Assembly (NCBI RefSeq): GCF_015832195.1
Contig: NC_052046.1
Coordinates: forward strand, 37,228,911-37,292,910
Direction: 5' to 3'
DNA from: Motacilla alba alba
Taxonomy: Eukaryota; Chordata; Aves; Passeriformes; Motacillidae
DNA: 64,000 bases
The position numbers and the translations under genes were made by a program. The notes under the pieces were generated by a model. The model made no database searches. It was given only the letters and a program-made list of their open reading frames with translations, and was not told where the DNA came from. Position 1 is the stretch's first letter. The number at the start of each line of letters is the position of its first letter. This document shows, piece by piece, positions 25,001 through 39,200 of this stretch.

Positions 25001-28000
25001 ATCACTTGATTTTGGAAAGAGGAAGGCTGAATCTAGAATGTAAGTCAGGTTCCTATTGTAAAGAAAATAAACACATTAATTTAAGGCAGCTTTCTCTTTT
25101 GAAAATGAAATTAAATACATGATTTCTTATGCATTTGATTCATCTCAGCATCTCTTAGTTTGGGCCATTTACATGTACCAATAAAATATTTCATGATATC
25201 TGGCTACAAAAAGACCTTGGAACTGGAAACAAACTTTGCCCTTTACATTTCACCAGAAACAAGGATTCTGAGATCATCGGTTTTTCAACTATTCTGTTGA
25301 TAATAGGTCAGAAAAAGATCTGATCCATTCTTCCAGCTCTTTTCATCTACTAATTGGAAAAGAATAAAAGTATTTTGTTTACATAATGCTACAAGCAGCT
25401 CTCTGAACACAAACAAGGAATAGAGATATCAGTACTTTGCCATTACTTTCTAAATTAGAAGTTTTACAAATAGTGCAAACTAAAGAAGGAGGAAAAAAGA
25501 TTGAAGTTCATATTACAGTGGATTCAACAGTTCTGTCTGAATTTCAGTTTGCAGCTGAAGTAAAAAGTTTTCTCTCTCCTTCAGGTACTTTCAGAATTTT
25601 AGTTTGACTTATGTATGAGTTTTTCCAAGATCTATCTTTCTCTGCTTAAGAGGCTCCACATTTTTATTTATTACTTACAAGTTGAAGAAATTTATTTGTA
25701 TATTTAGAAACTTCATGAGGTTCTGTAAAAAGACAGAGCAAAAAGACACTGCTGCCTCCAGAAGAGCTCATTGCCCTCTCTGAGAAATGATGCATGGAAT
25801 ACACTTTTTAAAAAATTTGAAATAAAATGTATAATTAAAATTCAGGGATAATTTCACCTTTTTCCTTGGTTATTTTGAGCAAAGCAAAGTATTTATCAAA
25901 CAGTTTTGCTATCAAACTAGGCTACTCTGAAAAAGCCAAGGAAAAATGCCAAACCACTTGCATTTAGATACTACAAACCCATTTTTATGTCTGCCAAGTT
26001 TTGCTGGGCTTCACACCAAAATTATGTGAAACTACAAGTTTCTTACTGTGCCACTGTGGCTCTCCAAGGATTAATTTAGAAAAGAGGAGTAATAGCCCAC
26101 ATGTGAGTATACTCTACCGAGAGTCTTTCTTTAAAGTTTTGTTTTAACAGCATTTTTAGCTGTTTTCTATCTCTTTAGAGTTTTAGAGAATAAAACCTTT
26201 TAGCCAAAAGTTTTATATCTTGCACTGAGCACCTGGCCATGAAATCCTCCTGAGTTTTAATCAGTGCAATAATATGAGGTCTCTTTCACTTGTGACAAAG
26301 AATTTTACCACAATACTATCAATGTACAGCTCATGCAAAAGCCCCTCATACAATTAATTTTTTGACAATTGTCCTTTTCTTGACAGAGCAATTCTGTACT
26401 TTCCTTACTAATTATGGCACTTAAGCACTTCAGAAAACACTTTTCATCTTCAAAGGTTTCTTCAAGCATTAAGTGATATTTGTTACATGTTAAAACATTG
26501 ACATGGGCCAGGCAGAGAAAGAACAGCCTCTTTGTAGGAGCAGGCGAAGGAGTAGAAAGGTTTGGAACTTAGTTCCATTTGAAGTTGTCCTCATACAGCC
26601 TTTTCTGCAACCACGCATATTTACATAGCCAGTCATTTCACCCCGGCTTAGCCCCCAGCTGCCTGCCACAAGGTTCTGCACAAAATAAAGCTAGACCCAA
26701 GCCCTGGCCTGGATCCCACCATCTGCTTTCCTGGTGCATGAGGGTCAGCAGATTCCTCCTCGCTGCATGCTGGCCAACAAACTGTCTGAGCACCCTGACC
26801 ACTGCTCCACCACACCCTGTGGCATTGACATCCCTTCCTCCTGCATTTCCTTTTGCAAAACAGAGACAACAGTGCTCCAGTGATCACATGCAAGTAGTGC
26901 TCCTCCTTGGAACAAGTGGGGTCCCTGCAGCCCTTCCCAGCTCCTGCAGAGGATGGTAGCTTCTTTATGTAGTCTTTGAATCTCACCAAGTTACATGATA
27001 AAAGTCAGAAATATTACAGAGTATTATGTTCAAGCCATTTAGTTGCAACAGCCAGTATCACAAATCTTGGTTTTTTTTAGTAAATGTAGTAGTGAAAACC
27101 CAATGGGATAAACTTTCAGGGAAATTTTATGGAGTTGTGTTTAATCTCCTGTAGCACACATACCACACAACACCTGCAATAAAAGAGTTGGATGTATGGT
27201 TCAGTGAGCAGCATGACTGACGTGTGAAACAGAAAGTCATAGTATCAGGAATGTTTTTATTGTGGGCTCTTTTCCTTACCTAATCTCCTTTGTGTCCTTT
27301 GTATCTTATCGCTGGACACATTATATTTTACCTGTGCCTCAGTTTCTCTAACTGTACAATAATTAAATTCACACTTCCTAAAATGCTTAAAAATCTCTGG
27401 ACAAACTCAGTACTTAAAAATCTCTGGACAATTGGCAGATCTGTATTACAGCAGTGGCAAAACTTGGCAGGCAAAAAGATATCTGCAGGTACAAGATGTA
27501 CCACAATATGAGACTCTCTGTGAGAGAGTCAAAAATTCCAAAAATTGCATTGACCTAATAGTCCTTCACACACAATTGTTTTCACACTGGCAGTACAAAT
27601 CCAGTCAGACCTAAGAGACCCAGCACTGTCTCCAGCGTAGCTACCAAACTTCAGGCTAGTAATGGCATATGCTTTTAAATAGAAGTAGTTACTTTCAATA
27701 TGTACAGATTTTTCATGATAATATAAATCATCTGGTGACTAAAGCCCATGTATATATTGACAGTTACTGACAGTCTCCACACAATTTCTATACAAATCTT
27801 ACCACTGAAGGGAAAACATTAGGAAAGAAAATATTTGACAGACAAGCAAACAAAAAACTATGCTTAAAGCACCCAATTTCCTCTTACTGGGGTGCAAACA
27901 CTGACCTAAATTACACCGTATTTCCTTCAGTGCGTAGTTTCTGTAACAGATGTTTCATACCATCCTCTGAAGAGCAGAAAGAAAAGTTGTGTAGTTTGAA

Positions 28001-28850
28001 ATCAATCTCAGTGTTTTTCATTCGAGTATAACTCATATATCTGGTTTATATCATCATTTTCATGTGCTGTTGATCACAGTACATCAGTCATCACCCTCTG
28101 TACAGAAGATATTCCAACTTCCTATTTTGCATTACCTTCAGTAGCATATAGTGGTTCACCCTAAATGTTGAACCTGAACTTCTCTGTTCCTGGCGACCAG
28201 CATCTCTGTACAACAGTCCTGGAGGAGCTCTTATGGTGAAACAAAGTCTGCTTCATACTGAGTGCTTTAAAATTCACTTTTGTTTTTCCTCTGTCTTTGA
28301 AATTCCGTTGATTTGTGAGTGGAGGATTCTTTTCATGAAGTGTTGAGGGGCCCCTGCAAGGACTCTGATACGTAGAAGGAGCTGGAGCTTTTTTGATCAG
28401 TGGCTTTGTTTTCTGCTTGAATCCTGAATGTATCAGCTTGATAAGTTTTTTTTTGGTTTAGTTTTGTTTTACTATGTTTCTCATTTTATATTCTCCACCC
28501 CAGCTAGCAGAGGCTTTTGAATTCTCTGGCACTCCTATGATATTTGGACAGATAGGGAGGGGGAGCTCTTTATTCTCAGAGATTTTTTTATATCAGTATT
28601 GAATTTAGTGAAATCCACCTGCGCTCTAAAATAATCCAGCATACAAAGGAGTAGTTACTGAAACACCCAAGTTGTGTGCAGCTGTGGTTACCACCAAAAC
28701 GCCCTGGGTAAGTTGTGGACCCAAGCCATCTGGTCTTCTAAGCTAATATGGGATAGTTATTCTGCACACCAAAGAATTTATCTGGAGATGACTGCCTGGG
28801 GTGCAGATCATCCCACTGGCACTCATAATGTGCATGGAAATGTTTAAATG
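22001..28850. other. Unique non-coding sequence with two GC-richer patches
   Basis: GC-richer patches at about 23000-23420 and 26600-26960 produce overlapping open frames on both strands (up to 126 codons at 26579-26959 plus and 113 codons at 26648-26989 minus). Neither strand gives a recognisable protein. The remainder is AT-rich. No transposon is recognised. Confidence 0.5.
27386..27431. repeat. 27-bp period tandem duplication
   Basis: The 19-mer 'cttaaaaatctctggacaa' occurs at 27386 and again at 27413, giving a short tandem duplication with a 27-bp period. Confidence 0.85.
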
Positions 28851-31800
28851 ATGAATGGCATATGGATCCTGTTTCCCACATTCCTTCACCTGGAGCTTGC
28901 TATACCCAAATCAGGATAATCCTTGTTGGCTTCCCTCCTGTCCTCTTCTGCAGGGTGGACACAGGTGCTCTGCAGGGCTCCAGAGTTACTCTCTGGCTAT
29001 GACTGGCCAGCCCTGCCATGCCTCTGGCTGCAGGTGGAGGGGCATCCACTCCCAGACCCCTTACTCCCACAGAGGGGCAGTTTTCTCTGCTGATCAACTC
29101 CTGAGCCCTGCAAGATTTCCAGTGTCAGTGATATACACACTTGAAACAGATTTCAGGGAACATTAGGAATTTCATGTTTTGCAGGTCCTTGGAAGTATCT
29201 CAAAGGAGTTCAAGAGGACTTCATTGACAACAATTGGAAATCTCCCCAAAGTGGCTGGTTACTGCCTGAAGGGCAGTCAAGCAACAAGGGAGACAATGCA
29301 CTTAGTTTTAGTTGTGAAATATTATTGTCTTTGATAAGGGTAATAATTTTAATGTGCAATTTTATTTTAATTTGCAGTATGTAATATTCCTACACTGATA
29401 TTTTACTGTCTCTAAAGTATCCTGTGTCAGATAGCCATAGAAAGTTTCTCAGCCAGCTAACTAAAAAATTTCAAGAGGGGATTAGCCGTTGTCTGTCTCC
29501 CTGCAGTGAAGTTAATTTTCAGCATAACCGTTTGGGCTTTCTGAAATTTGCTCTAGGTCTGTCCTAGTGTTCATGCTTGGTTCCTTACATCAATTTACCC
29601 ATTACTTACTGTTCTCATAGGTTTTCAACTGCCAGTTTATCACATTAAATGTTCTCTGGGACTTGTGGGCAATATGAAGTACAAAATTGTCTCTGACTCC
29701 AAAATAGTAGCTAAATATAATGAATTCTCCAAGCACTTCATTGAAATAAAACATGAATCCTCCACTTATATCTACCCTGCAGCCTCAGCCATCAGTATAC
29801 AAGGTTATTTGCAGTGCTGTAACTTCTTCAGAAAAACTTGGTGTGTAAATCATGTTTCATTGTTGCCTTATAGTGTTTCTGAAAGCGCAAGCTAAAACAC
29901 AAAAACTGTTTCAAAAACGGATTCAAACTTCCACATCCACAGAACACCTCTGAGACATATACGTGGGTCTTGTCCAAGGGCACCAGCTGGATGCAAAGCT
30001 CCAAGGCTGTTGAGGTTAAATAAGTTTACTCTGCATGGACAATTATCCTAGTACAAACTACTCTTGACCAGAAGACAGAATGACCAGTTTTAGGAGACAT
30101 CAGTAACAAAGTCCAGACAGCTACACTGATAAGAGGAGAATAAAAGGGCACCAGTTTCAATTAACACAACTTCATTTGTACAAAATCTGTCATGGGTGTC
30201 CTTCAATGACATTGCTGCATACTATCAGCATATTAGCTACAGGTGCCTTAACTTGTAAAGCTCTCACCTTCAGAAATATTTCCTACTTGTGGCTCCAGTA
30301 GATGAAGCAGTTCTCCAGCAGATCTCCACTCATGTCCCAGGAAATTAGTCTTCTACTGCTAAGGGCCAAGAATCCAAATCAACCAGAATTTTGAATTTTT
30401 CTTGCACTTGCACTCAGGTAAACATTATTAGAAAATTATAAGACATGAAGAATTAACTTTCATGCAGAAAGCATGCCCATAATTTCCCTCCTTAAAAAGA
30501 GCTGAGGAAATATACATTAGCGTACTTTTGTCACTGGCATAACTATGTACTTAAATGAGGGGATAGTAACAGTAAATGGGAAATGTAATTTGCACTGAAA
30601 ATCCTGCTTGAAATAATTGTGTGGGAAAATTATAGAAAAAAAGTGGAATGTCTTTTTTTATGGTGCTGAATTGGAAGTTGTGTGTGCATTCATTATTATG
30701 TAGAGTCTACTATTATTAAAAGCCTAAGGTTCCTACTGCCTGTTCCTTTAAATAATAGAAATAGTAATGCAACACACACCCCAGGGTCCTGATTAGACTG
30801 TAGGTAGTTCTAGTCCAATGTAAATTTCAATACCATGAAATTGAGACAATTTTATACATTCAGTTATCTCCTGCTTTCCAACACACCACACATGGGAACT
30901 TTCTTTTTCATGCATTTTTGCAGCAGTGAGCCTGAAGAGAACTCATATTAAATATCCAGTGCCTTACAGGAGCTTTGATTCTTGATGCTTTCAGCTTTCA
31001 CATGAAATTAAGTTGTTATAGCATAAAGTAATGAAAAGCAATGTTTGTATTAAACTGTAGTTATGTTGATTGATTGATGCTAAAATTCAGACACTGTATT
31101 TCCTTTCACTTTGAAAAATAGATTAAACTTGTTTAGCATAATTTTATTCTTTCAACAAAATCAAGAAGATTTCTCTAGTGTAGTCTGAAAACTGACTATC
31201 TATGCTGGCTTAGGAATAGAAAGATAACTTGGTGCACCTTCTCTTAAAGGTGTTTTTATCCTAGCTTTTTACTTCTAAACTCTACACTTCTGCAGAGTTT
31301 CATTAAGCATTTTGCTCTCTCATACATAACACAACCAAGTTGCAACTTAAACACTTACCAGCAAGAAAGGTTTAATATACATGTGCAAAACTATCAGAAA
31401 CAAAGAACCTCTGCACATCTTCTCATGTTTTGCAAGAAGTCCAAGGAGCATGACTTGACTTCTGCAATATGATGAATTATATTTGTGAGCAGTCTTTTGG
31501 CCTCTAGGATCTGTAAAGAGTGAAAGCTAGGGGAGCAAAAGAGCTGGAGGCGTGTGTATTCTGTACGTACCCAACTTCTCTGGAAGTCCTACACCAGAGT
31601 AGGGAGCAATAGGATTTACTTTGGTTGGCCTGTTTTGTTCTGTGAACTTAGCCCTCCTTCCCCTACCAGAACAGGGGAGTGGTCTCCAGAGTTACACGAC
31701 CTCTTAAGAATGTCCTTCATTTTGAGGTCTGCAGCAGATACATAATCATTTGGTATCTGAAATCACTGCCTGTCTTGTTGTCTGTTATCATCTCCCAGTC

Positions 31801-34800
31801 TCTGCCTGCATTCTAGAATCTGAAAAACTCTTGCAGGAAAAAGATCATTCCATGTGTATGCACCATTTCTTAGGCTTGCCTCACATCTGGCTACTCTCAG
31901 GGATGAAACTATTGGCCGTGTATTCCTCTCTACAAGACATTTCCATTCTTACACTGCCAATTATTATTAAGTTAGTGATGCAACAACATTTTTTTTGTTT
32001 GTTTTGTGCTTGTGCAACAGCTATTCAGGTAAGGAAATGATCCGTGAAAACATTTCTCAGGCACTTGATTAGCAATCACTGGTGTTTGAAATAAATGCTA
32101 GTATACTGGTGTCAGAGAGGTATTTATATTTCCAGGGTCTCCAATCATCCTAGTTCCTTTTAATTGTGTAGTGCCTAGCTGACTTTTTTTCAAAGGAAAG
32201 ATATCATTCATGCTCTGTTCCATCTTAGCTAAGCTTCATCAGGAGTGAAGTTTTTCCAGAAGGGGCAAATAGTACAGTTCTAAGTCTTGGTGTGGTATGT
32301 GACTTTGCCAGAAAGATTAAAAGGGAGATGCTGTGGACCTGCTGCTGTCCTTGGACCATCAGCATCTTACCAGCTTGAGAACTCCTGCCACTTCCTGGTG
32401 GGCTCAATGCCTGCTTGTGAGGCACTGGGTGATTAATAAATAAATCATTATAATAATTTCAAGCTGTCCCTACAGAAATACCATGTGGATGTTGCACTGC
32501 ATAGATGAGAAAAGTAGACCTGTTCAGATCAACCAGTCTTCCATTTGTGATCAAAACTAGCTACAAGTTCATTGTCCCCCAAGGCATAAAGCTAGTTCAT
32601 TAACTCACTGCACTAGGCAGACCTTGCACTGACACCTTGTGCTAGTGATTTCTCATGCAAAACCTGTCGAGAAACAGGTTTGTGTCCTTGGAGCTGGAAC
32701 TAGAGAAAATGCCACTGTGATTTAAGCAGCAATGATCAAAATAGGTAACTCAAATCAGTAGGAGTCAGTTTCAGCCCTTTATACTAATCCAAAATAAGTA
32801 AAGTACATCATGTTCAAAGAAATGAGTTTTGTATAAGACTTGACCTTTAAGTCTGCATGCAAAAATATTCTTTTTGATCTAGGTTCAGTGGTTTTCCGCA
32901 CTTATCTAAAAGGAGTTAGCAACACAGGTAATAAGTGAAACTCAAATATAAAACAAAACTAACACTAGACAACTGTTTCTTTATGGTTTTACCAGCTCAA
33001 GAAAGAACGATGTTGAGAAATTAATAATAGTGCTCTTGGAGTGTTTGATTTAGTAGATTATTGTGGCAAAGAGAAGCAGGAGCAGGGAGGCGATGGACTC
33101 TGGGCCATATTTTGCCCTTAGTGTTGAACTCTTGTGACTGGCAACAGCTTGGGCTGTCTCACATGACAGATGCACTTAAGATCCTTTGTGCTGTCTGCGT
33201 TAATGTTACGTTTTGGGACACATTTACAAATCCATGTGGAGACTAAAGAGGTGACAGAAGTGTTTCTACCCTGTACCCTGTGGTGCTGAAGAACCAAGAT
33301 GCTGACTGGGTTTCAGAGTGAATATGGCATGTTGGAAAGCAGGTATTAAATGTAACTTTCTGTGACAGTTGGAACATCCTTAAATGAATTACAGATTAAA
33401 TGTCTGAACTAAAAAGGCACTGAATAGCAGTATCTGCATTATTGTTAATTACTGATGAACCAAAATATGCATTCCAGATGTTCAAGCATAGAACTGGCCA
33501 TGGGGTTTGTATATGGTAGATTTTGTAGCTTAGCAGGTATCAAGGAATTTCAGGATTTTTGGACTCAATCAGTTTTTGGCCAACAGACATTTCTTTGCAT
33601 ACTGCTACTAAATATGGTTGTAAGGATAGGGAGCCAGGAAGGAAAAGGCTGTAGCTAGATTTTTCCTTGTTTCTTTGTCTTTTATAGGTGTGAACCTGCA
33701 CATTGTAATATCTCTTGTTAATTTCAATAGAGTTATATTTCCCTAAGCATGTGCTATCTGAGTTGTATAACTCCTCCTGGATTTGCTCTGATTTATTGAC
33801 TTTCAATTTTCTCTAGGACTTTAAATCAGCAGAGGATATACAAAACACAAAAAACATTTACTCAAAAACAAATTTTGAGCTCACTGTAACAAAAACATAT
33901 ATGTAGAAAATAAAGCCTTTAGATAATATTCAGAAAAGAAGGACACTTGAAATTTCACAGCGAAGCTGATCCATGGTGGGTGGAGGTTCTTGTTTTCATA
34001 GCAAACCTATGGCAATAGCTGCACTGTGCAACCTGTACTCTAGACTAAACAGCATGAATATTGCAATGCCCAAAATTCAGCAGGGAAAAGAGTAACATTT
34101 TTCAAATGGGCTACTTCTTTATTTTTATTTTATTATTTTGCAGGTGATAGCTCCTTCTCTCTGCTTGTCCAGCTGTGGTTCTCATCCAAACACAATGCTC
34201 TGGGAAATAATTTGTTGCAACAAATCCCCTTTATAAATAATAAACCAAAGCTTTGTCTCAAAGTACACCAAGAGAGCTGTCAAAAGAGGTGAGATTTGTT
34301 TACAAAGAGAACAAGGAGATGTAAATGGATGAGGCAGGAGCAGTGGGAAAATGAAGTGTGGTGTCTGAAGGTTAATGTACAGTACAACAAAACTGTAGGG
34401 CACATTTCAGGGGAAAAGTCAAAGGCATTTGAAATATGATAAACTACATCCAATAAATCATATGAGTCACTAGGTCATGAAATTGTGAGAAACTTTATTT
34501 TTATTCTGCAACTGACCTGGCTTGGAGAAATTTTTCTTATCTATTCAGTAACAGAAGATGCAAAAAATGCTTACTTCCAGCTTGTTTTGGTTAGAAGATG
34601 GCAACTATGTTTATTCTTTTCCAAATGTTTGTTATTCTGGTATCAGCACAAAGATGTATAAAGCTATAAAAAGTAGTCTATAGTCAGTGACACATATCTT
34701 TTGAGGTCTCATGGATATTCATGTTTATGATGACTTAAATTTATATAATAATTTAGTGTGATGCAATAAAGACTTCTCTGGGCTTACACATTAGGGTGAA

Positions 34801-35006
34801 TTATCAGCTCCAAATAATATTACTGACTCCAAATTAATTATTTTTAGTTTCCAGTTTCATAACTACTCTGGTGATTAACACCTAGGAAAACACATGCAGG
34901 GAACAATCCATGGCAACTTGATACTCAGTTTTTAGCTCCTGAACATGCAGAAAAGCAATTAGATTTCCTTCATGTTTTTATGATGTATAATAGCATTAGC
35001 GCTGTC
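28851..35006. other. Unique AT-rich non-coding sequence
   Basis: A GC-richer patch at 28860-29120 gives a 103-codon plus frame without a recognisable domain. No transposon, tRNA or gene is recognised elsewhere in this stretch. Confidence 0.5.
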
Positions 35007-35008
35007 CA

Positions 35009-35117
35009 AGTCAGCCATTTCCTGGCAGCTAATAGTGGGTTGGGTTAAGAGCCCCTGGGTTTACCTTAGACCTTTTACTCTTCCAGCCAGTCATTAGCTG
35101 CCAGGAAATGTTTGACT
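35009..35117. repeat. Perfect 18-bp inverted repeat with 59-nt loop
   Basis: The left arm at 35016-35033 reads 'catttcctggcagctaat'. Its exact reverse complement lies at 35093-35110. With two mismatches the match extends outward by about 7 bp (to roughly 35009 and 35117). The 59-nt loop contains no further obvious symmetry apart from an 'aagag'/'ctctt' pair. A transcript from either strand could fold into a stem of about 25 bp. It matches no transposon terminal repeat that I recognise and has no adjacent transposase-like frame. Confidence 0.85.
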
Positions 35118-35369
35118 CAGGGGTCATTATTGCTTAAATATTGCTTCTAAAAGCTTCTCATTACTATCAATTCATTTTGCTTTTGTTCTGTATTAGCAGC
35201 CATAAGTAGTAATACTATTAACTATAATAACAAATTAGGCAAATAATAAAGGCTCTGCAGGCCAAGGACAGGGCCAAGAGAAATGGTATTCTATGTATTT
35301 CTAGGTTAGGGTTGGATATTGGCCCTGTAATAAATCCAAACAAGGAGAGTATCATGTGACCACTAGGAG

Positions 35370-35450
35370 CAAAGAGGCAAGAAGAGAAAAGGAGAAAAGG
35401 AGAGGCAGAAGCAAGAGGAAAGAAGTCAGAGTCAGAGGGAAAGAGTAGCA
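35370..35450 (+). repeat. Purine-rich tract
   Basis: A nearly pure A/G stretch built from 'gagaaaagg'-type words, without strict periodicity. It accounts for the L/F/S/P-rich minus-strand frame at 35218-35493. Confidence 0.7.
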
Positions 35451-35857
35451 TAATGCTGACATCTTGAGTGAGGAATTTTACATTTCTGACCATGAGAAAA
35501 GTTACAAGGGCTTATTGCAGTGTGCCAAGTAATTGCACATATTTCATCACCAGCATCTTCTTTATGTGTTTTCAGTTTTATATATGCAAACAATGACAGT
35601 GGCTTGATGCGACAATACAGGTATTAAACAGGTCACTCTGATTTTGCGACAAGTTTTCTGCAAGAGAAGACCTCATCTGAAGTCCCCAGAAGCAAACAAA
35701 AATGGAACATTGCCTCAGTGTGAACCAAAATTTTACTCCTTTTTTATTTGGTGAAATTGCAGCTCAGTTACTTATAAGCCTGAATCCATTATCATGCATA
35801 GTCCTTTATTCTCCCCCGGGCTGTTTTCTTGTATACTGAGTAGTTGAGCTTTTCCTA

Positions 35858-36250
35858 TCAGTTGTTGCCTGGGAGAGAAGCTGACCCCACCCGGCTACAC
35901 CCTCCTTTCAGGGAGTTGTAAGAGACTGATAACTCTCCCCTGAGCCTCCTTTTCTTCAGGCCAAACAGCCGCAGCTCCCTCAGTTGCTTCTCATCAGACC
36001 CGTGCTCCTGAGCCTTCCCCAGTTCCATTTCCCTTCTCTGGACACACTCCAGCACCTCCGTGTCTTTCCAGTAGTGGGGGACCCAGAACTGGACACAAGA
36101 CTAGAGGTGTGGCCTCATCAGTGCCAAGTACAGAGGGACAATCACTGTCCTGGCCACAATATTGCTGATATAGGCCAGGATGCCCTTGGCCTTCTTGGCC
36201 ACCTCACCAGATTGCTGGATCCTGTCCAAAATTACAAAATATTGCTTACT
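35858..36250 (-). mobile_element. CR1 LINE ORF2 C-terminal fragment, minus orientation
   Basis: On the minus strand this covers the C-terminal part of the CR1 ORF2 (reverse transcriptase and downstream region). Plus-strand landmarks are 'ctctcccctgagcctccttttcttcaggcc' (near 35934-35963), 'ctctggacacactccagcacctc', 'gtgtggcctcatcagtgcc' and 'gatgcccttggccttcttggcc' at about 36180-36200. The minus frame at 35858-36055 gives a recognisable CR1 stretch (ECVQRREMELGKAQEHG and KQLRELRLFGLKKRR). The copy lacks the 3' UTR and tail, which is unusual for CR1 and implies a later deletion or rearrangement at the left end near 35858. The 104-codon plus frame is antisense and not a gene. Confidence 0.92.
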
Positions 36251-39200
36251 TACGACTGCCTTTATGTACAGCCCCCAAAGAAAAGCCTTGCAAGCTGAAG
36301 ACACTGTAGTACACAGTGGATGCCCCCTAAGCAGCCACCAGGATGTCTAGCCCCTTCTTTGCACTGTCTTAACATTTGTTCACTTCAACATTTTCTAATA
36401 TAAATTGTCTATTAATGAGTCAGTCTTCAGCAGTGAGACCTCCCACTGAGCTGCATTTTAGTGAAGCACTTTTGTGAGCACTCAAGCTCATCAATATTTC
36501 AGTAAACTTTGGGCAAATACATTCTGGAAACAGCCTGAAAGTTGTGCTTAAATTAAGCCTACGTAAGTTAAAAGCAGATTTAGGCATCTTGGATATCAAG
36601 GCTAATATATCCTGTTCCTGCATCTGAAAAGAAAAAAGAGAGAAAATTGTTTCTTTAAACTTCAATATACCTATTCTGGAGATTATACTAACTTCAAGCC
36701 TATTTATTTGATTATATTATGCTATCAGTACAAGCCTCAGTCAAGGACTGACAAGACCTATTAACCTAGCCCTGTATGTCATTCTGCAAAAAAAATTGGA
36801 AGCCATAATTATCTAAATTTAAATTTGATTTCTACAGATATAGGCTACAAACAAGACCCTGGTTGAGTTTCAACCTCAGATGAAAGTTGCCCTAGAAAAA
36901 AATGTGAAAAAAGTAGTATAATAAGATGATAAGTACTTCCAAAGTGGTGCATTTTAGGAAAAAAAATTCAAGTTATATTAATTCATATTATGAAGAAAAT
37001 TATTCAATGTTGTGAAGAAAGATACATTCTGAAGGAGGAAAATAGTGTTGCCCACAGATGAAAATTCCATTCTATAGAGCAGAAATAAAACTGCAGCCAA
37101 CACCTGCAGAAGGAATGGTTCCCTGAGCTCTGGATTTGAAACAGATATATTTATTCCTAACTGTATTTAACCTTTCAGATGTATATAGATGTATGAAACT
37201 CTCATGAGTTTGAGTTTCTCTGTCTCAAAGGAAGCAAGAAAAGCACCTGCCTGAATTAGTAAACTGCACTGAGACATTACTCCCTGAACAGTTTACTGAA
37301 CCAGTTTTCTAATTAAAGAAAGTAAAATCGTAGTAGTTTTTAACTTACCACAATGTCCAGAGTTCCAAACAATAATCTCGAACCCATGAACTATCTCAAA
37401 CTGACATTGCAAGACCACTAAGGTTGTGAATTCTACTGTTCAGAAAATGAGGAACTACCAGAATAAAGTTGTCCATGTCCCTTGCGTTCACCCTTATGCA
37501 TATGCATTACCTTGCAATCCTTTCTTATGTAACAGCACACAAGCTGTTCCATGGGATGCCTGACTCAGTCAGGGAAGGGAAATCATTTAGTATTCCCTTT
37601 TATCCTCACTGGAAAGGCCCCAGGCCTCAATGCATACAACAGGAAATCTTCAGTGATTTAAAAGTTTATAATTCCTTCACTAATATTTCTATAGTAATTT
37701 CTTTATAGTCTCTAAGACTGGGATTTTCTTAAAATGTATTTAGATAACTGTTTAGACTGCCAGTAACCACTATAAAATTTTCAAAACTGTCATGAAGCTG
37801 TGTAGCAGTTGTAAGCATTTGTGTGGCGGTCATCTCTGGTAGGAGCTACACAGAGTATTCATCCCTCCCTTGCTGCATTGGGGGAGGATTCACTGTCCTA
37901 TGGTACAGCGCCAATGCACCATCTGGAAGAGATCAAGGCTGGTCTCTATATTTCCCTTGTGTTTGTGCCATATCCACCTGGTATCACAATCTGGTGTTTG
38001 GGTCTGGCCAGGGTGATGAGGAAGAAGCTGTGAATGCAAAAGGGCTCAGGTGCAGCTGGAAAGGCCAGGCATGAGGACCTTTCAATTTGGGAGAAGTAGC
38101 CAACAGGTCCAACAGTGACTGTGCTGGCCTCTGTTCTCCTAACATCAAGAGCTAGCAGGCACTGTGGGATGGGCATTCATCAGGTTCTCAACTGCTGCAG
38201 AAATGCATCAAGAGACATCAGCCCAAGGTATGCAAATCCTGGCTGGGCAAACCATTAACTGCGTGAAGATCGCAGATGAGTGATATGGAAGTATATCATG
38301 TAGCTCAACATGGTAGCCCAGATTCTTGAAGATACATTAATAAATGATAATGAATTAGCATTTTTGGTAAGCTGCAGAACACAATCTGCCTTAAGCTTAC
38401 TTCTGCATGCTTCTAGAACACATTGCAGAGATCTGCCAACATTTCAGCCATTTTATTTACCTTTCTCATGTAATATTTTAGCATCATTCTTTCTTGTTTT
38501 CCAATTTATCACCATCCATTAACTATTGGCCCATTGAAAAGTGACCATTTTTGCTGCTTGTGTCTTGCAATCCTGGTCTGAAAATAAATGAAAACAATCA
38601 AACCAGCATCTTTAAACCTCAGTAGTCTGTGGCTCTCCATACCAGCCCTCCAAGCTGTGAGGTGGATGTTGTGCAGCTTAAATAGAAATTTGAATGCCAT
38701 GTTTCTGAGTGCTGCTTTGGGGTCTGCAGTGCTATGCAGCTCTGAGAGGTATGTGTCTGTCTGTCCTGCAATAACAACTGAGGGCTGCTTGCTAGGATTT
38801 GTGCCTGGAATTTGGAGCAGCTCCCAGTCTTGTCTGGCAGTCCAGATTTGTAATTTGGCTCTTCAAACATTTTGAGTAGGCAGGCAGATGTTACAGAGAA
38901 ATTGCAGCTGATCCCCAATAAAAGGGGTAAAAGCAATCCTATACAAGTCTTCTAATTATCCTGCTTTGTGATGTAGCTGGTCATAAAACCATCCCTTTTT
39001 CTTGTCATACTGTCAAAGCTTGTAACACACAATGTAAGTAACAGAAAGGAATAAAAAGGCCAGTTTTGTGGTACAGAGTAATTGATTATATCATGTGAAT
39101 TAGGGAATGAAAAGTCTCCGTGCTGCTTTTCCTTTTATAGATTCACTGGAATAGAGCTTGTGCAATGTGAAATTGTTGTGAATTGCCTTCCCTCTTCTTG

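Noticed and set aside
26579..26989. Overlapping 126- and 113-codon frames on opposite strands
   Set aside because: Both strands are open because the patch is locally GC-richer. Neither gives a recognisable protein.
35984..36298. 104-codon plus-strand frame as a gene
   Set aside because: It is antisense to a minus-strand CR1 ORF2 fragment.
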